Assembly: GCA_947683625.1 (NCBI GenBank)
Contig: CANTUR010000009.1
Coordinates: 1,687,501-1,751,500, forward strand
Length of the DNA: 64,000 nucleotides
Source of the DNA: Mallotus nudiflorus
Taxonomy: Eukaryota; Streptophyta; Magnoliopsida; Malpighiales; Euphorbiaceae
Reading direction: 5' to 3'
The notes below the pieces were generated by a model. It was not told where the DNA came from. It saw only the letters and a list, made by a program, of their open reading frames with translations, and did not search any database. Positions 1-12,009 of the stretch are shown here, in pieces. A program made the position numbers and the translations under genes. Positions within the stretch are counted from its first letter, which is position 1. The number at the start of each line of letters is the position of its first letter.

Positions 1-1439
1 TAAAATAGTAATTTTTTGAAATGATTGAGTTTTAAAGGACCAAATTTAGGTTTGCCCAATCCGAATTGTGAGATGAGCATTTTGTAAATTAGGTGAAGGG
101 TCAATGTTGCACTGCTTTTGAAATAGAGGATCATGTGTGATGCTGGCTAAGATGTCTTGGAATTGCCCTTTGTTTATCTGGCTGTGTGGCGGATATACTT
201 GACTCCGTTCTTGAATTTTCTTTGTTGGATATTCTCTGAAATTTTCATGAACAATGATCTTCTACAAAGTAGGATTTGCTTGAATGTTATTTGATCTAGC
301 TTTGAATAAGAACCACCATTTGTCATTTGAGCATGAGTGAGTGCTTGTCCATCTTAGTGTTGTTTGGCAATGTGTCTAATGTCTTTTGATAATCTCTACA
401 TGTTGATACCGAGTGATATGATTAGAGTGTCCGATTATTTGGACTAATGGGTGCTTAAAGTAGCGTCTTCAATAAATATGTTTTCCTTATTTGTAGTGAT
501 AGATAAAAGAACAATAGTTTTGGGATCGTATAATCGATCTCATTTGATGGTTAGTCCTTGTGTAATAAATATATCAAATGTAATTGATGTATATTTTGCA
601 TGAATAATAATCATGTATATATGTACAAGCATCTATATGTAGATGTGTAAGCATGCTTATGTGACAACTTATAAATATTCATATAAGAATAAATAAGATG
701 TGGAAATAAATAAATTAAATAATATCAAGAGAAACTAGAAAAACTTATCTCCTGATGTACTCTTGTCCTTCCTTTGAATTCATGAATATTTATGTTCGTT
801 GTTTGCTTTAATTGTTGCTTGAATGACCTTGTCTTTAAAGATGTTGCCTAAGTTTGTGTGTGCCTAATTTATTGGCATTTTGTGTATATCTAGCTTCATG
901 AAAATATACCATTCGAATATACAGCTTCAAGATTATTAGTTGGATCAAGTTCCTAAAGGCCATGATGATTTTTTTATTGATACTCATGAGTATCGATGTT
1001 GAGGTGCTCATGGTAACATCTACACTTATATTGTTTTACTGTAATAATAAATAATAAAAGAACGAGAATCTCGGGATCGCTTGATCCATTTTAATTAATG
1101 ATCCATCCAAGTGATAATGATTTAAGAAAAATGGATATGAAAATAAATAATTAGGAAACAAACTTATCTTGGTTGTAGTGCTCTTGTTCCGCCTCCTGAA
1201 GTAACAAATATTTATGTTCATTATAGATATGAATAATTGTTGCCGATTAATTTGAAAAACCCATTAATTCCTCATGGACCTCATGTTTCACTTATTTGTT
1301 TTTGCTTTGCTATCCAAGCTCTTGCAAACGAAATTAACTTATTAATATATACTTGTGAAGTTGTTATCGTGGTTGCCTTGGATATTCATGTAATGCCTGA
1401 ACTCAAAGGATGCTCGGAGATTAGGAGATGCCCATGAAG

Positions 1440-2190
1440 TGAATGTCGGACTCTTCCATACTTGCTCGTTATTTAGAGTCTGAGTGTCCCTCAGATTTCC
1501 AAGGCTTTAGTGGATGGTACTCGTGTTGTTTGGATGCTTAGAGTCTGAGTGCTTATGAAGGGTGCTTGTTGGAAGCCTAATGTCCTAAGCTCGATGCTCA
1601 GATATTAAAGGCTTCGATGTTTAATGAAAGCTTATTTACATTCTTTAATGCTCAGGCTCAGATTCTTTGATGCTTAGACTCGAATGCTTAATGGTCTCAT
1701 ACTTTGAAACTTCATCACTCAAAGCTTGATGGATGCTCACAAAGAAGATGTTTGGTATCCGATGCTGATTTAAAGTTTTGACATATGGAGTTTCAAGGCT
1801 CAAAATGAAGAAAATGATTTCAGACCTACATTTCTGATTATTCCCCAGCTTTGATGGTGCTTTGGTGCTTGGTCAACTCAAACATCTAAGTTTCGGTGCT
1901 CAGAAGCTCGGCGCTTGAAATCTCAGTGTTTGGTATTTGATGTTTGATGTTCACTTGATACTCAGTTTTAGTTTTGAGAACCATTCATCGAATACTTGCA
2001 TTCTTTAATCTCAGTATGAGGTCATGTGGTCTAGCTTTATAAATTTATAGGAAGACATGTAGACGTCTAGCTTCTTTCCATCACTACGTCTGATCTAGGT
2101 GTCGAATTACTTTCAAGCCTCGATGCTCGGTAATTCATTTGCTCAGATGCTCAGTGACTCATTTGCTCAGATGCTCAGTGACTTGATCAT
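1440..2190 (+). repeat. Degenerate GATGCTCAG / AGTCTGAGTG motif field
   Basis: Variants of GATGCTCAG, GATGCTTAGA and AGAGTCTGAGTG recur many times, together with GCTCGATGCTC and TGCTCAGGCTCAG. It ends in an exact 24-bp tandem duplication at 2135-2158 and 2159-2182. The motif is not in register as a simple satellite; it looks like a decayed array of about 10-12 bp units. Similar short-motif arrays sit in the LTRs of other elements in this window, so this may be the U3 region of an unrecognised LTR. Confidence 0.55.
2135..2182 (+). repeat. 24-bp exact tandem duplication
   Basis: Two adjacent identical 24-bp units, each containing TTTGCTCAGATGCTCAGTG. They form the last part of the degenerate motif field to their left. 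Confidence 0.85.
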
Positions 2191-3300
2191 CTAACCATAC
2201 AACTTTACAATAAATTTTTGTTAAGGCATCATCTCATTGAGGGTACAATGAGTTTGTGAGGTATAGAATCATGGGACTGTTTAATCAAGTATTTGAATAA
2301 GAAAAATATAAATTGGAAAATTATATGCTAATGCAAGGGATTTTAAAGCTCATCAATATCATGATCATAGATGGATAGATCTTGAATGCCATGCCTTTGC
2401 GTTCTGCACTTAATCGAAGATATAATGAAGTTGTTGCTTATAGTTCGGAGCTCATTCTACTAATAATTTTTGGGGAATTATTTATATACCAATCTACTAC
2501 TCGGGTAATTAGAGGCTTGAAGCTGCACAACTCTATAGACTGCCTAGGCACTTTAATCTTTACTTTAACTATCTTAAATCATGTGTGCCTCCTTTAATCG
2601 ATGATAAGCTACTAACCCTTAGAGGTAAAATCTTTGCACTATTTCAATATGAATTTGTCATTGATGACTGAATTGGATTTCTTTATGATTTTTCTTAGAG
2701 AAATTATGATTTGGTTGTGTCCTTGAGAGGTCGAGCTAACTTCCTAGCAAGCAAAGATAATTTAGAATTGAATTTGATATCCCCAGAGATGGCGCCACTT
2801 GATAACTCTGAATTGATATTTTGTTTGTGGAACTTGCATCGACGGGGAGAACAGGTAAAGGGGCGGGGTTTCCCCCATAAACACTCCAAAGCTTAAGTCA
2901 GTAATGGTAAGAGGAAAAAATATAATAAAGCTAATAGACATAATAGAATAGAGAATAAAGAGTGATTGCTTGGATGATGTGGTTATGGAATGATGTCTTG
3001 GTGATGTTGTATGATGAGAATGAGGAGATGAGTGAATATGAGAATGAGAATGTGAGAATGTGAGAATAGAATGAATGACATGAGATGTCATAAGATGTAT
3101 TTATAGGAGAAGGTATTGCTTAAACCTTTTAGGAATTTGATTCCTTAACCTTGTAGGATTGCCTTGTTTAGGAGAAAAGGAGACTTCCTTTATAGTTAAT
3201 CTTCCTAATTGAAATAGACTTCTTTATTAAGCTTTCTTCCTATTCAAGTAATCCTTCCATTTGGGCAAGTATAACCCTTATTAGAATAGGATACTAATAT

Positions 3301-3388
3301 GATCATAAGATAAACTCTCCTCAAGAAGAAGAGGAAGTTGAGTAAAAACATGAGAACAAGTATAAAATAGAGTTGCTCTAGCAAAAAA
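3301..3388 (-). mobile_element. Second copy of a LINE 3' tail
   Basis: This segment of about 88 bp is nearly the same as 3523-3610, the end of the L1 LINE coding region (shared AACTCTCCTYAAGAAGAAGAG and ATAGAGTTGCT). It keeps the last roughly 28 codons of the RNase H domain. It is either a severely 5'-truncated second insertion of the same LINE family or a local duplication. A T-rich run at about 3408-3418 lies between it and L1. Confidence 0.7.
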
Positions 3389-3514
3389 GAATTGTTTCAT
3401 TCTTGATTTTTTTTTATTAATTTAGCTATTTCACTTATATATTAAAAAGATAAACTACGTTGTGTTATACAACACTATAAAAGTGCCTTTTTTTTTTAAA
3501 GAAAAAGGAATTTA

Positions 3515-4570
3515 TTAATACTGATCATAAGACAAACTCTCCTTAAGAAGAAGAGGAGGTTGAGTAAAAATATGAGAACAAGCATAAAATAGAGTTGCTT
3601 TAGCAAGAGTGTGAGCACACCCATTGGCTTGCCTCTTAACATGATTGATAGAGAAAGTAGATCTACTATCTAACAAAGAAGAACATTAATTCAAAAGTAA
3701 ACCAAACTCTGAAAAATCTTGATGTCGATCAGCCAACCCATTCACCACCATCAAAGCATCAACTTCATAATAGACATTGTGTAAACCCAAATCAATACAC
3801 CACTTGATAACTCTTCATAAACCCATACACTCAGCTTCTTTGCTCAATAGAGGACCCAGAACCGTATGCCACTGACTAGTAATCACAGACCCATAAGCAT
3901 CCCGAATAAGGATTCCAATACTAACATGAGAACCATCTGCAGATTACGCTACGTCTAAATTGCATTTAATGAAACCAACATCTCGCTTTTTCCACCTAAA
4001 CTACATATGAGCAGCAATTATAACTATGTGATGATTATATATAATTTGATGATTTGTGACCCAATTCTTCCAAAACTCACTAGCTTGGTGCATCATTTGA
4101 GAAGGAGCAAAACATGTTATCTCCCAAAGCTTCTTATTTCATTGAGCTCAAATGTTCCACAAAATCATAATGAACTTTACAAGCAATTCTTTTGGGGAAG
4201 CTTGAAGAGTATAAAATAACCATTTTTAAAATTCAGTAAATTGTCTAAAATTAAAATCAAGGCCAGCATTGTCCCAACATGCTTTAGTAAATGAAAAATC
4301 ATAAAAAAGATGCAAAAAATGCTCCATACCCCCATCATAAAAAATATAGCCTAAAGAAGTAAGTGGACCAAATTTGTGCAAATTGGTAAATAGCCATCAC
4401 ATAATCTCTAAAGAAAATTCTTAACCCTTGGGGGGATTTCAAGTTTCCACCAATGATTCCCAACCTTTATTAATAACTAAAAAAGAAGATGACCACTTCG
4501 GCTCCATATAAACACGATAACCTGATTTGACAGAATATCAACCATCCTTGGAGTGATGCCAAATTAACAT
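3515..4570 (-). pseudogene. LINE L1 zf-RVT and RNase H domains (C-terminus)
   Basis: C-terminal part of the LINE polyprotein. The zf-RVT zone (about 4570-4200) includes WHHSKDG, SVKSGYRVY and NPPKG but has lost clear cysteines. The RNase H domain (about 4000-3515) reads FIKCNLDVA, GILIRDAYGSVI, EAECMGL, VYYEVDALMVV and finally ANGCAHTLAKATLFYAC. The natural stop codon is at 3515-3517. An RNase H of this RVT_3 type is a known addition to many plant LINEs. Stops occur inside it. Confidence 0.8.
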
Positions 4571-5329
4571 ATCAGGTTTAGATGAATGAGGCAATGGAAT
4601 TGAGCAAACCAAGGTAGGTAGCCGATTTAGAAATAACTCATACATAAGATTAATGTTCCAGTAACCAAATGATAGCATAAGATTACTAACTTTCAAATCT
4701 AAATTAACATCATCGTTGCTAGGAACTAAACTAAAATCAAGTTGTCCCCTTATCTAAGGATCTCTATAATAAAATATTATTACCATTACTAACCCTCTAA
4801 CGACAACCCTTTTCAAGAATATCTTGTGCACTCCACATACTTTGCCAAATAAAGCTAGGATTATTCCCTAGAGTTGAATGAAGAAAATCACCATTAGAAA
4901 AATATTTTGCTTTGAAAACCTTAGCAACCAATGGGTGTGGATTCAAAATAAAATTCAACCCTATTTTGCTAGCATCGCCATGTTAAAAGCATGAAGATCC
5001 TTAAAACCCATACCTCTGCTTTCCTTCCTACGATAGAGCTTCTCCCAACAAAGCCAATGAATACTATTCTACCCATTATTTTTAGAACCCCACTAAAAAG
5101 AATTCATCATCTTTTAAAGATCATCATAAAGAGATTTAGAAAGCAGAAAGGAGCTTATACAATATGTTGGAATCACCTGAACTACTATTTTTATCAAGAC
5201 CTCTTTACCCACCTTAGAGAGAAATTTTTTTTCCAGCCTTGTAACCTCTGCCATAATCTTTCCTTAAGAAAATTAAAAATGGCCTTTTTAGATTTACTAA
5301 TTAATGAAGGTAAACCTAAATAACGCCCT

Positions 5330-6560
5330 ATATTCAAAGGATTACACTAGACAACTTTTCCTGCTTATCAACCTAAAGGTTTGAGCTGAGCATAATACTG
5401 GATTGTTAAAAATTGATTGTCTGACTAGAAGCATGTTCATACAACAACAAGATGTTCTTAACTGCTTAACATTCTAGCACTGAAGCTTTGAAAAAAAGAA
5501 AACTATTATCCACAAACAACATATGTGTAACATTGGGGGTACCCTACATACCTTAGTGCCATGAATGATACCATCCCTTTCCACCTTAGAAATAGAAGCA
5601 AATAAACCTTGGACATAAAGAATGAATAAATAGGGCGAAAGAGGGTCTCCTTGTCATAATACTTAACCTAGAATCATAGGTCCTACCAATGCCCCATTTA
5701 GAAGAATAGAGTAAGATACTGTTTTAATACACTGTATGATCCACTTAGCCCAAGTATCATTAAAACCCATTTTAACCATAATAAACTATAAAAAATTCCA
5801 ATCCACACAGTTATAAGCTTTTCTAACATCCAATTTTAATGCCACTTCACCTTTCAAGCCTTTAGTTTTGTGTTTCATACAATGAAGAATCTCAAATACA
5901 ACAAAGTCATTAGCAAAAATAGATCTTCCAGGAATAAAAGCTAATTGATGATGATCAATAATTTTTAGCAAAACACGTTTTTAACAATTAGACAACACCT
6001 TTACAAGTATTTTATGAATCATATAAAGTGTAATAAGTCTGAGATTTTTCTTGGATTCTAGCATTTTGGATTTTGGAATAAGAATAATAGTTGAGTCATT
6101 AACACCTTATGGAAAACCTGACTCTAGCCAAGCATAATAATTTGAAAGAACATCATTCCCCAACACAAACTAAAATTATTGATAAAACGCTAGATTAAAT
6201 CCATAAGGACCTGGACATTTATCAGGATGCATTTGTTTAACAATAATAGTAAACTCATTCAAAGAAAATGGGGAGATTAAGGAAGCATTATCATCATCAT
6301 CTAGCACTGAAAAAGTATTATTAGAGAAAGATGCATTTGGACTAGAGGACTCCAAAAATAAATCAGTAAAATAAGATAGAGCTATGTAAGCCATACTATT
6401 TTTATCATTAATAGCCTCGCCAATATTATTCTAAAGAAAATGAATTTTATTACGACCTCTACAAATAGAAGCAAAAGCATGACAAAAATTGAATCACCTT
6501 CAAAAAGCCAAAAAACCTTAGACCTTTGCTTCCAAAAGGACTCCTCTTGGTCAAGGATTG
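5330..6560 (-). pseudogene. LINE L1 reverse transcriptase domain
   Basis: Non-LTR reverse transcriptase, which copies LINE RNA at the nicked target. The - strand shows the conserved upstream block MHPDKCPGPYGFNLAFYQ (6176-6394), then QLAFIPGRSIFANDF and the palm motif A, LKLDVRKAYNCVDW (5786-5971). The catalytic motif C should read F-A-D-D. Here, around 5500-5530, it reads FVDNS, so the second Asp is lost. Together with stops and frame changes this makes the enzyme dead. zf-RVT and RNase H follow downstream. Confidence 0.85.
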
Positions 6561-6569
6561 TCAATAGTT

Positions 6570-7440
6570 TCTACTTTAATAAAAAGAGTTCATTGATAGA
6601 ATCCTAATCAGAATCTCTTGTAACTATTGAATACATTGTTTACATTCCTCAATTTGACATAAAAAATGCATGGAAAAATTTTGACTCCAGTGAATAAGAA
6701 AATTAGAGCATGTAGTCAAATTAGGAAGTAAAGTCACATGCATTTGGGATAAAAGATAATCATTAACTGAATCATGAAAACCCGTTTCCTTCAACCAATA
6801 ATTCTTAAACTTGAATCTTTTTTTAAAATTATGAACCACAACATTGGATAGATTAAGGATAATCGGCACATGATTAGACACCACTGTAACTAATGTTTCT
6901 AACTGAGCAAATGCAAACATATAGATCCATTTTGCAATTGTAAAAGCTCGATTAAGCTTCTCATGAACCCAACCATCTTTACCACGATACCTCTCCCAAG
7001 TAAATCGAGCTCTATGCAATTCAAGTTTTAAAAGACTTGAGTAAAAAATGGCTTGCTGAAATCTTTGAAACAACCATTAGGGATGAGGGATAACACTGAA
7101 TTTATCATCAATAATCAATAAATCATTGAAATCCTTAAAAATATACCATGGAAAATCAGAAAGAGAAGATAATGGCACAATAAGTCCCAAGACTCTTTAC
7201 GTCTTACTTTGTCAAAGAAGCCATAGTAGTAAGAAAAGCGCCAAGAAGAAGGCTGATTTCTATTAATAATAAAATCAACATGATTATTAGAAAAATTAGA
7301 AAGAGAACAATAAAAACTAGTAGTCGAAAGGGCTACTAACCCTCTAATTCTACTAATACAATTAACATAAAATTTATTTAAAAATCCAAATTGCACTTAA
7401 AGTTCCTTAATTCTAGATTCTGAAAGTAAGGTTCTAATTA
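6570..7440 (-). pseudogene. LINE L1 endonuclease domain
   Basis: Fragments of the exonuclease-endonuclease-phosphatase fold that nicks target DNA before target-primed reverse transcription. Readable pieces on the - strand are RIRGLVAL, NNHVDFIINR, SSWRFSYYYGFFD and RRKESWDLL (7396-7115), then ARFTWERYRGKDGWVHEKLNR and SNHVPIIL (7073-6624). The second piece has SNHVPI where the family usually has SDHxPI, so the catalytic Asp of the SDH motif is replaced by Asn. The two pieces are in different frames. Confidence 0.8.
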
Positions 7441-8189
7441 GGAAGATAAACATAAGATGTCGAGACTTTATAATCTTGTAAAGAGCACAAACTACTTAAG
7501 GATTTCCCAAGCCTCAGTAATTCTAACTGATGAGATTCATTTGGGATAGCAGGCCTAATGACCACCCACTGATACAAGAAAGTTAGAAGAGATGCCAAAA
7601 TCATCATCTTGGAAACCTACAACTCTAATAGCCTTCTTCTCTAGAGCAATAATATGATTTTTTTTTTATTTTCATAGGATTTAAAGAAGAGCCTAACACA
7701 CCATCATGATTTCTTTTCTTTTCCTCAATAAAAAGTAGCCCATCATCTTCTTAACCCAAATTAGTGTTTAGCCCAAAATAGGCCTAGAGTTCTGATTCTA
7801 AAAAGATTTGAACTTACCCACCTTCTGCATATTTTCCATCCCACCAGTTCGAAAATCCTTATCTTTATCTTCTTTAACTCAATCAGCGAGATTATTGGAA
7901 GATAAGATTTTATATCAAGACTTTAAAAATTCAAAATTTTTTGAACCAAATATAGCTTTATCCTAAGTCAACATTGAATCACCCTCCTCATAATCTAATT
8001 GGAGTCACTTGCTTATAGAATAAGCCATTGGTAACCTTGTTGGAGCTTTGAGAAAAGGACCCTATTAATGATTAATTTTACAACTAGAATGGTGAAATAA
8101 CATTTTATAGAATTATTTCATATGATCCAAATAACCATAAATAAAATAGAAATTTGGTAATCATTCATATTTAAAATGAACTAAAGAAA

Positions 8190-8740
8190 AATCACCTCCA
8201 CCTTTACTAATTTTCTTCTATCATTTTAATGGTTGTCGTACATCCAATCAGACTTTGATACGTAAAAAATTCAAGGTCTTAGACTGATCATATTCAATAA
8301 ACTCTCTAATAAAATTTCTAAGTTATTTGTCTATAGACTTTGACATGAACCTAATCGAAACATCACAAACTTGCACCTCAAAATCAATATGATTGAATTG
8401 TATTTGAGATGGGTTTTTGCCAGTTTGTAAAGAATGAAGCAACAAGAGATAATTATCAAAGGACCAAGGACCCCCTTCAGTAACCCTCTTCAGATCGATC
8501 ATATGAAAAAATTGGAATAAGAAATAATTATTTTCAAGTTCCTTAATCGAAATACCATGACCTAAATGCCATATATCAGCCAATCTATTCTATATAGCAT
8601 TGAAATTGATGTTTCTATCAATGAGAAAGCATCCCCTTAAATAAAGCTCCCATTGATTAGTTAGAGAAGAATCCTTATGAACATCTACCACTAACACCTC
8701 TTCTTCCATCGATGTTAAATCTAAATTAGCTATTCATTGT
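8190..8740 (-). pseudogene. LINE L1 N-terminal DUF4283 domain
   Basis: The - strand reads through a typical plant-LINE DUF4283 domain. An acidic start (TSMEEEVLVVD) is followed by GCFLIDRNINFNAI, then LADIWHLGHGISIKELE, FLFQFFHMIDLKRV, GGPWSFDNYLLLLHSL and, after a stop, LRIKVRLDVRQPLK. In this family the domain precedes a zinc knuckle and probably binds the LINE RNA. The longest open part is 8323-8583 (86 codons); stops interrupt it on both sides, so it is a pseudogene. The order DUF4283, endonuclease, RT is the usual one for plant L1 elements. Confidence 0.8.
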
Positions 8741-8910
8741 TCCATTTGAAAACACTCACAAGACAGTAATAGAATAGTGAAAAAAAATAGAAAGGAGACA
8801 AGAAGAAGATTATAAACCCTCATAAAAGAGAGATAGAAAAAATCTTACTCATAATAGAAGCTTTCACACTAAGAGAAAAACTCTAAAAAAGTGAAGGTAC
8901 TAATTGTTAA

Positions 8911-11784
8911 TGATGAGTTTGAGAAATGCATTATTTTGAGCACTTAAGGTGTTAGAATTAGGTGTCATTCTAGTTGTATTTGTAGTCTTTTATTGAGTTT
9001 TTCTTTAGTTTAAGTATTTAAGTTGCATGACTTGAGTTTGTATTCATTTTAAGTATTTTGATTAACTTTTGGTTGTTTTTGTGCATGTAGGTGTTCAAAG
9101 AACAATTATGGAATAAGGCATAAGACTTTTGAAGGTTATAGAGGTGTCTAAGGAGAATTTAAGGCAATTTCTAACAATTTTAAAGCTTAGAGAAGATGAG
9201 CCATGCCTAAGTCAAGAATTCAAGTAAAGACTATCACACGGCCGTGTGTTTAAACAGGCATGACTGCGTGCCTAAACACTCATGGCCACGTGCCTTGCCT
9301 ACAACATTTAATTTTGAATTTGAAAAGCTAATTCTGGGGAATTTGATTTTAATTTTGAAAAGGAAACAACTCAAGATGCTTGAGGCTAGGGTTTTATGTG
9401 TATGTAACCACTGGAAACAAAAACATTCTACAGTTTCTATATTATTCTACAATTCTTAGCTTTCCTTTTATCATTTTTTTTAAATCAAAGACTAATTTTT
9501 ATTCATGTTGGTTAGAGATTGAGGAATAAGGATTGAAGAACAATAGACCTTCCATTTTAGTTAATTAAGCAGAGAAAGGGGTTTTTTTAAAATACTTATT
9601 ATTGTTCATTTCTATTTTGATTAATGATGATGTTTATTTTCCTCTATTTTTCTTCTTTGTCTCTTATTATCAACATGAGTAGCTAATTTCTTTGTTAGGG
9701 TTCTTATTTCAATTTAACCATGTAAATATTATAATTAATCTAAGCTATTAATCTTGATTCTTTGGTTATTGTTGAACTTAATGTCATTATAATATTGATC
9801 ACCCTTTAATTAAATTCACACAATGAAACTTAATTAAGAAATAGGTTGCACTGAAATAAAATAAAATAAGTAACGAATATTTGTTAGTGATATGCACTAG
9901 GTCAATCATGTATGACCATATTTTGACTTTATCATTTTATTTAATAAAGAGGCATTTGTCATTATCATTTTGTGTTATAATAATTACTTGAATAGTCAAT
10001 TCTTACTAAGGTCATCAAGTATGTGACTTGATAGTAAAACCCTTAGATTAAATATGAGTTCTATTCAAATTATCCCTAGTCATAACAATATGTTATGGCT
10101 AGTATGATATTGATTGATGATTATATTTTACTAATAATGAATATGAGATATTAAGTCAACTTATAGGTACTTATTTGGGAAATAATGTACTGGATTGACC
10201 CATAATGAGAATACTACATAGATAATTGTCATAAGTAATTCTCATTATAATAATACTGATTTAGTCCTTTGACCTTGAAATCATCATGGATTTCTACATA
10301 ACTATTATATATTTTGACACAATCTAACATTATCTTTAACAGGATGATTAAATAGATTGTTGTTGGATATGAAATGAATTATATGAGGAATGTGAGTGAT
10401 TGAGAAGGATTTTGTCCCTTATTTAATCTGAGTAAGATATCTATGGGCCCTTTGATAAGATAAACTAAGAAAAATGCATGGTCATGCTAAAGTGAATTGA
10501 TAAAAAGTTATCATTCTCAGTTTACTTAGAGTTAAGAAATAATATGATTGAATTATATAAGGATGACAGAAACTATGTCTTATATTCAATCAAGATATTA
10601 TGTGACAGAGGGATTACAATATTTATTATAAATTAGGTTATATCGGATTATTGACTTCACATGACTTAGGTAGTCATAATGTCTTGCTAGAGACCACTTA
10701 TGACTTGTAGGCCTAAATAGAGATTTAAGGTCCACTGCCAATGTCATGTGAACCTACATGGTCACACACTTAGAACATGCCTAAAAATGGATATGGGTTT
10801 GCGAAGCCCAAATATGCTCTGTGGAAATAAATAAATAGTTTATTTATTTAAGGTAAATGTTACCTTAAATAAATGGAATATTATATCTATTTTAATTTTA
10901 AATAAAATCAAAATAATAATAATTGAGAAATTACCAAAAAGTTGTTTTGGTAAGTGAAACCCTAATTAGAGGTCTATAAATATGTTATATTCTCTAGGGT
11001 TTCACTAACTCAATTATTTAGCCACCAAAATTTGTTTTCTCCTTTTAGAAAAACTAAAACACAGTGTTTTTTTTCTTGATTTGTGAGAAATCAAGAGAAG
11101 TGCTAGCACACAAATTTGTCATTTCAATCAAGGGCTGTTCGTATGGATGCTTGTGGAGGATGGATTCTTTTGGAGACATCTTGATCCGAACTACCAAAAT
11201 CAAAAGCTCGAGGTAAGGTGTCACCGGAGTGAACCTCCTCTCTGCCTTTCAATAGTCTTGCCTCTTCTGCATTTATGGTAAGATTTGAAAACCCTAGTTT
11301 TAAATCAATTAATTGAATTACTTGGATCCGGGTTAGGGTTTGTGGTTAAAATTTTTAATTTCTACTACATTTTTGAATCACGAAACCCAACAATATTAAT
11401 TAAGGGCTAAGCTTAAAACCAAGCTAAGAATTTAGTAAGTGAGAACTATAAATCTTAATGTTAAATTACTTGGTTAATTATGGGTTTATTTGAGAGGGAG
11501 GCTTAGGATTCATAGATGCCCTCAAATTAAATCAAGTTTAAAAATGGCTTAGATGATAATTGATCTTAAGAACTGGTTGAATTGGTAATAAGAACCCTAG
11601 CTTTTAATTTAATTGTTGACTAATTCAAATTTCCTTAGTTTAATTTTAATTAAATTTAAAACACCATTTTTCGTTGTTTAAATAAACAAACACAATCAGT
11701 ATTATAATACTCGATTTGTAATCTCTGTAGGATTGATATTTTTATTACTTTGGTGACTCTGTGCACTTGCGGAAACTCATGTCA
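8911..11784 (+). repeat. Gypsy-1 5' LTR (split by solo LTR B1)
   Basis: It starts TGATGAGTTTGAGAAATGC and ends ...ACTCATGTCA at 11784, just before the primer-binding site. Homology with 16777-18142 is clear on both sides of the inserted solo LTR at 9882-11392. The array containing ACACGGCCGTGTG is at 9234-9297. Removing the insert leaves an LTR of about 1.36 kb. Confidence 0.85.
9882..11392 (+). mobile_element. Solo LTR B1 (1511 bp) inside Gypsy-1 5' LTR
   Basis: It runs TGTTAGTGATATGC...AACCCAACA and is flanked by exact 5-bp TSDs ATATT (9877-9881 and 11393-11397). The empty site is visible in the Gypsy-1 3' LTR. There is no internal coding region, so it is a solo LTR left by LTR-LTR recombination. 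A TATA-like box (TCTATAAATATG) lies at 10973-10984, followed by TTCTCTAGGGTTTCAC. It is the same family as B2 (29709-31254) and B3 (35193-36718). The CACGRAACCCAACA end resembles plant Ty1/copia LTR ends, but the superfamily is not proven. Confidence 0.92.
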
Positions 11785-11812
11785 AGTTTTTAGAGTCGTT
11801 GCTAGGGATTGC
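11785..11812 (+). other. Gypsy-1 primer-binding-site region (decayed)
   Basis: AGTTTTTAGAGTCGTTGC and then TAGGGATTGC match the Athila/Tat primer-binding signature (TTTTTGGCGCCGTTGCCGGGGATTGC-like) with mostly G-to-A and C-to-T changes. It lies directly after the 5' LTR end, as expected. Confidence 0.7.
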
Positions 11813-12009
11813 ATAAATTAATATTGTTGAGAATTTTGTGTTGTTTGATTTAGACTTTCTTTCAGTTTATGAAGTGATTGTGTGTGGTTTTTCAGGAATT
11901 TAAGTAGTGCATGCACACAACACGTGGTGCAAGTAGATGAGGTGCCCAGTTAATACCACTTGATTTAGAGCTTGAGATGACAGTTCATAGAAGGAGGAGA
12001 TAGAATAGT

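Larger units (their letters stand above)
1..3300. other. Unclassified repeat-rich intergenic DNA
   Basis: I recognise no gene here. Short reading frames exist, but none shows a domain or a plausible exon structure. The stretch holds two diverged copies of a segment of about 100 bp (around 700-800 and 1130-1225, sharing AAACTTATCT and AATATTTATGTTC), a long field of degenerate GATGCTCAG-like motifs (1440-2190), and a purine-rich GAGAATG simple repeat (about 3000-3075). Its style resembles a decayed LTR-retrotransposon end, but I found no matching second LTR in the window. Confidence 0.5.
3488..8885 (-). mobile_element. LINE L1: near full-length L1-type non-LTR retrotransposon (degenerate)
   Basis: A non-LTR retrotransposon reading right to left. 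The poly(A) tail appears as a T10 run at 3488-3497, just after the coding end. Going 5' to 3' on the - strand the domains are DUF4283 (about 8735-8200), apurinic-type endonuclease (about 7440-6570), reverse transcriptase (about 6560-5330), zf-RVT (about 4570-4200) and RNase H (about 4000-3515). At about 5.4 kb it is close to full length for plant L1 elements. Many stops and frameshifts make it inactive. A weak TSD candidate is AAAAGTG next to the tail (about 3479-3485) and near 8887-8893. Gypsy-1 begins 25 bp beyond its 5' end. Confidence 0.85.

Noticed and set aside
2762..3091. - strand reading frame rich in His/Ser (HSHSHIHSSPHSHH)
   Set aside because: It is a translation of the GAGAATG simple repeat on the other strand, with no domain or gene structure.
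4991..5323. + strand open frame of 110 codons
   Set aside because: It lies antisense to the LINE L1 reverse transcriptase region and has no recognisable motif.
8887..8893. AAAAGTG as the LINE L1 target-site duplication
   Set aside because: Seven bases in AT-rich DNA, offset from the expected end, could easily arise by chance; mentioned only as a candidate.
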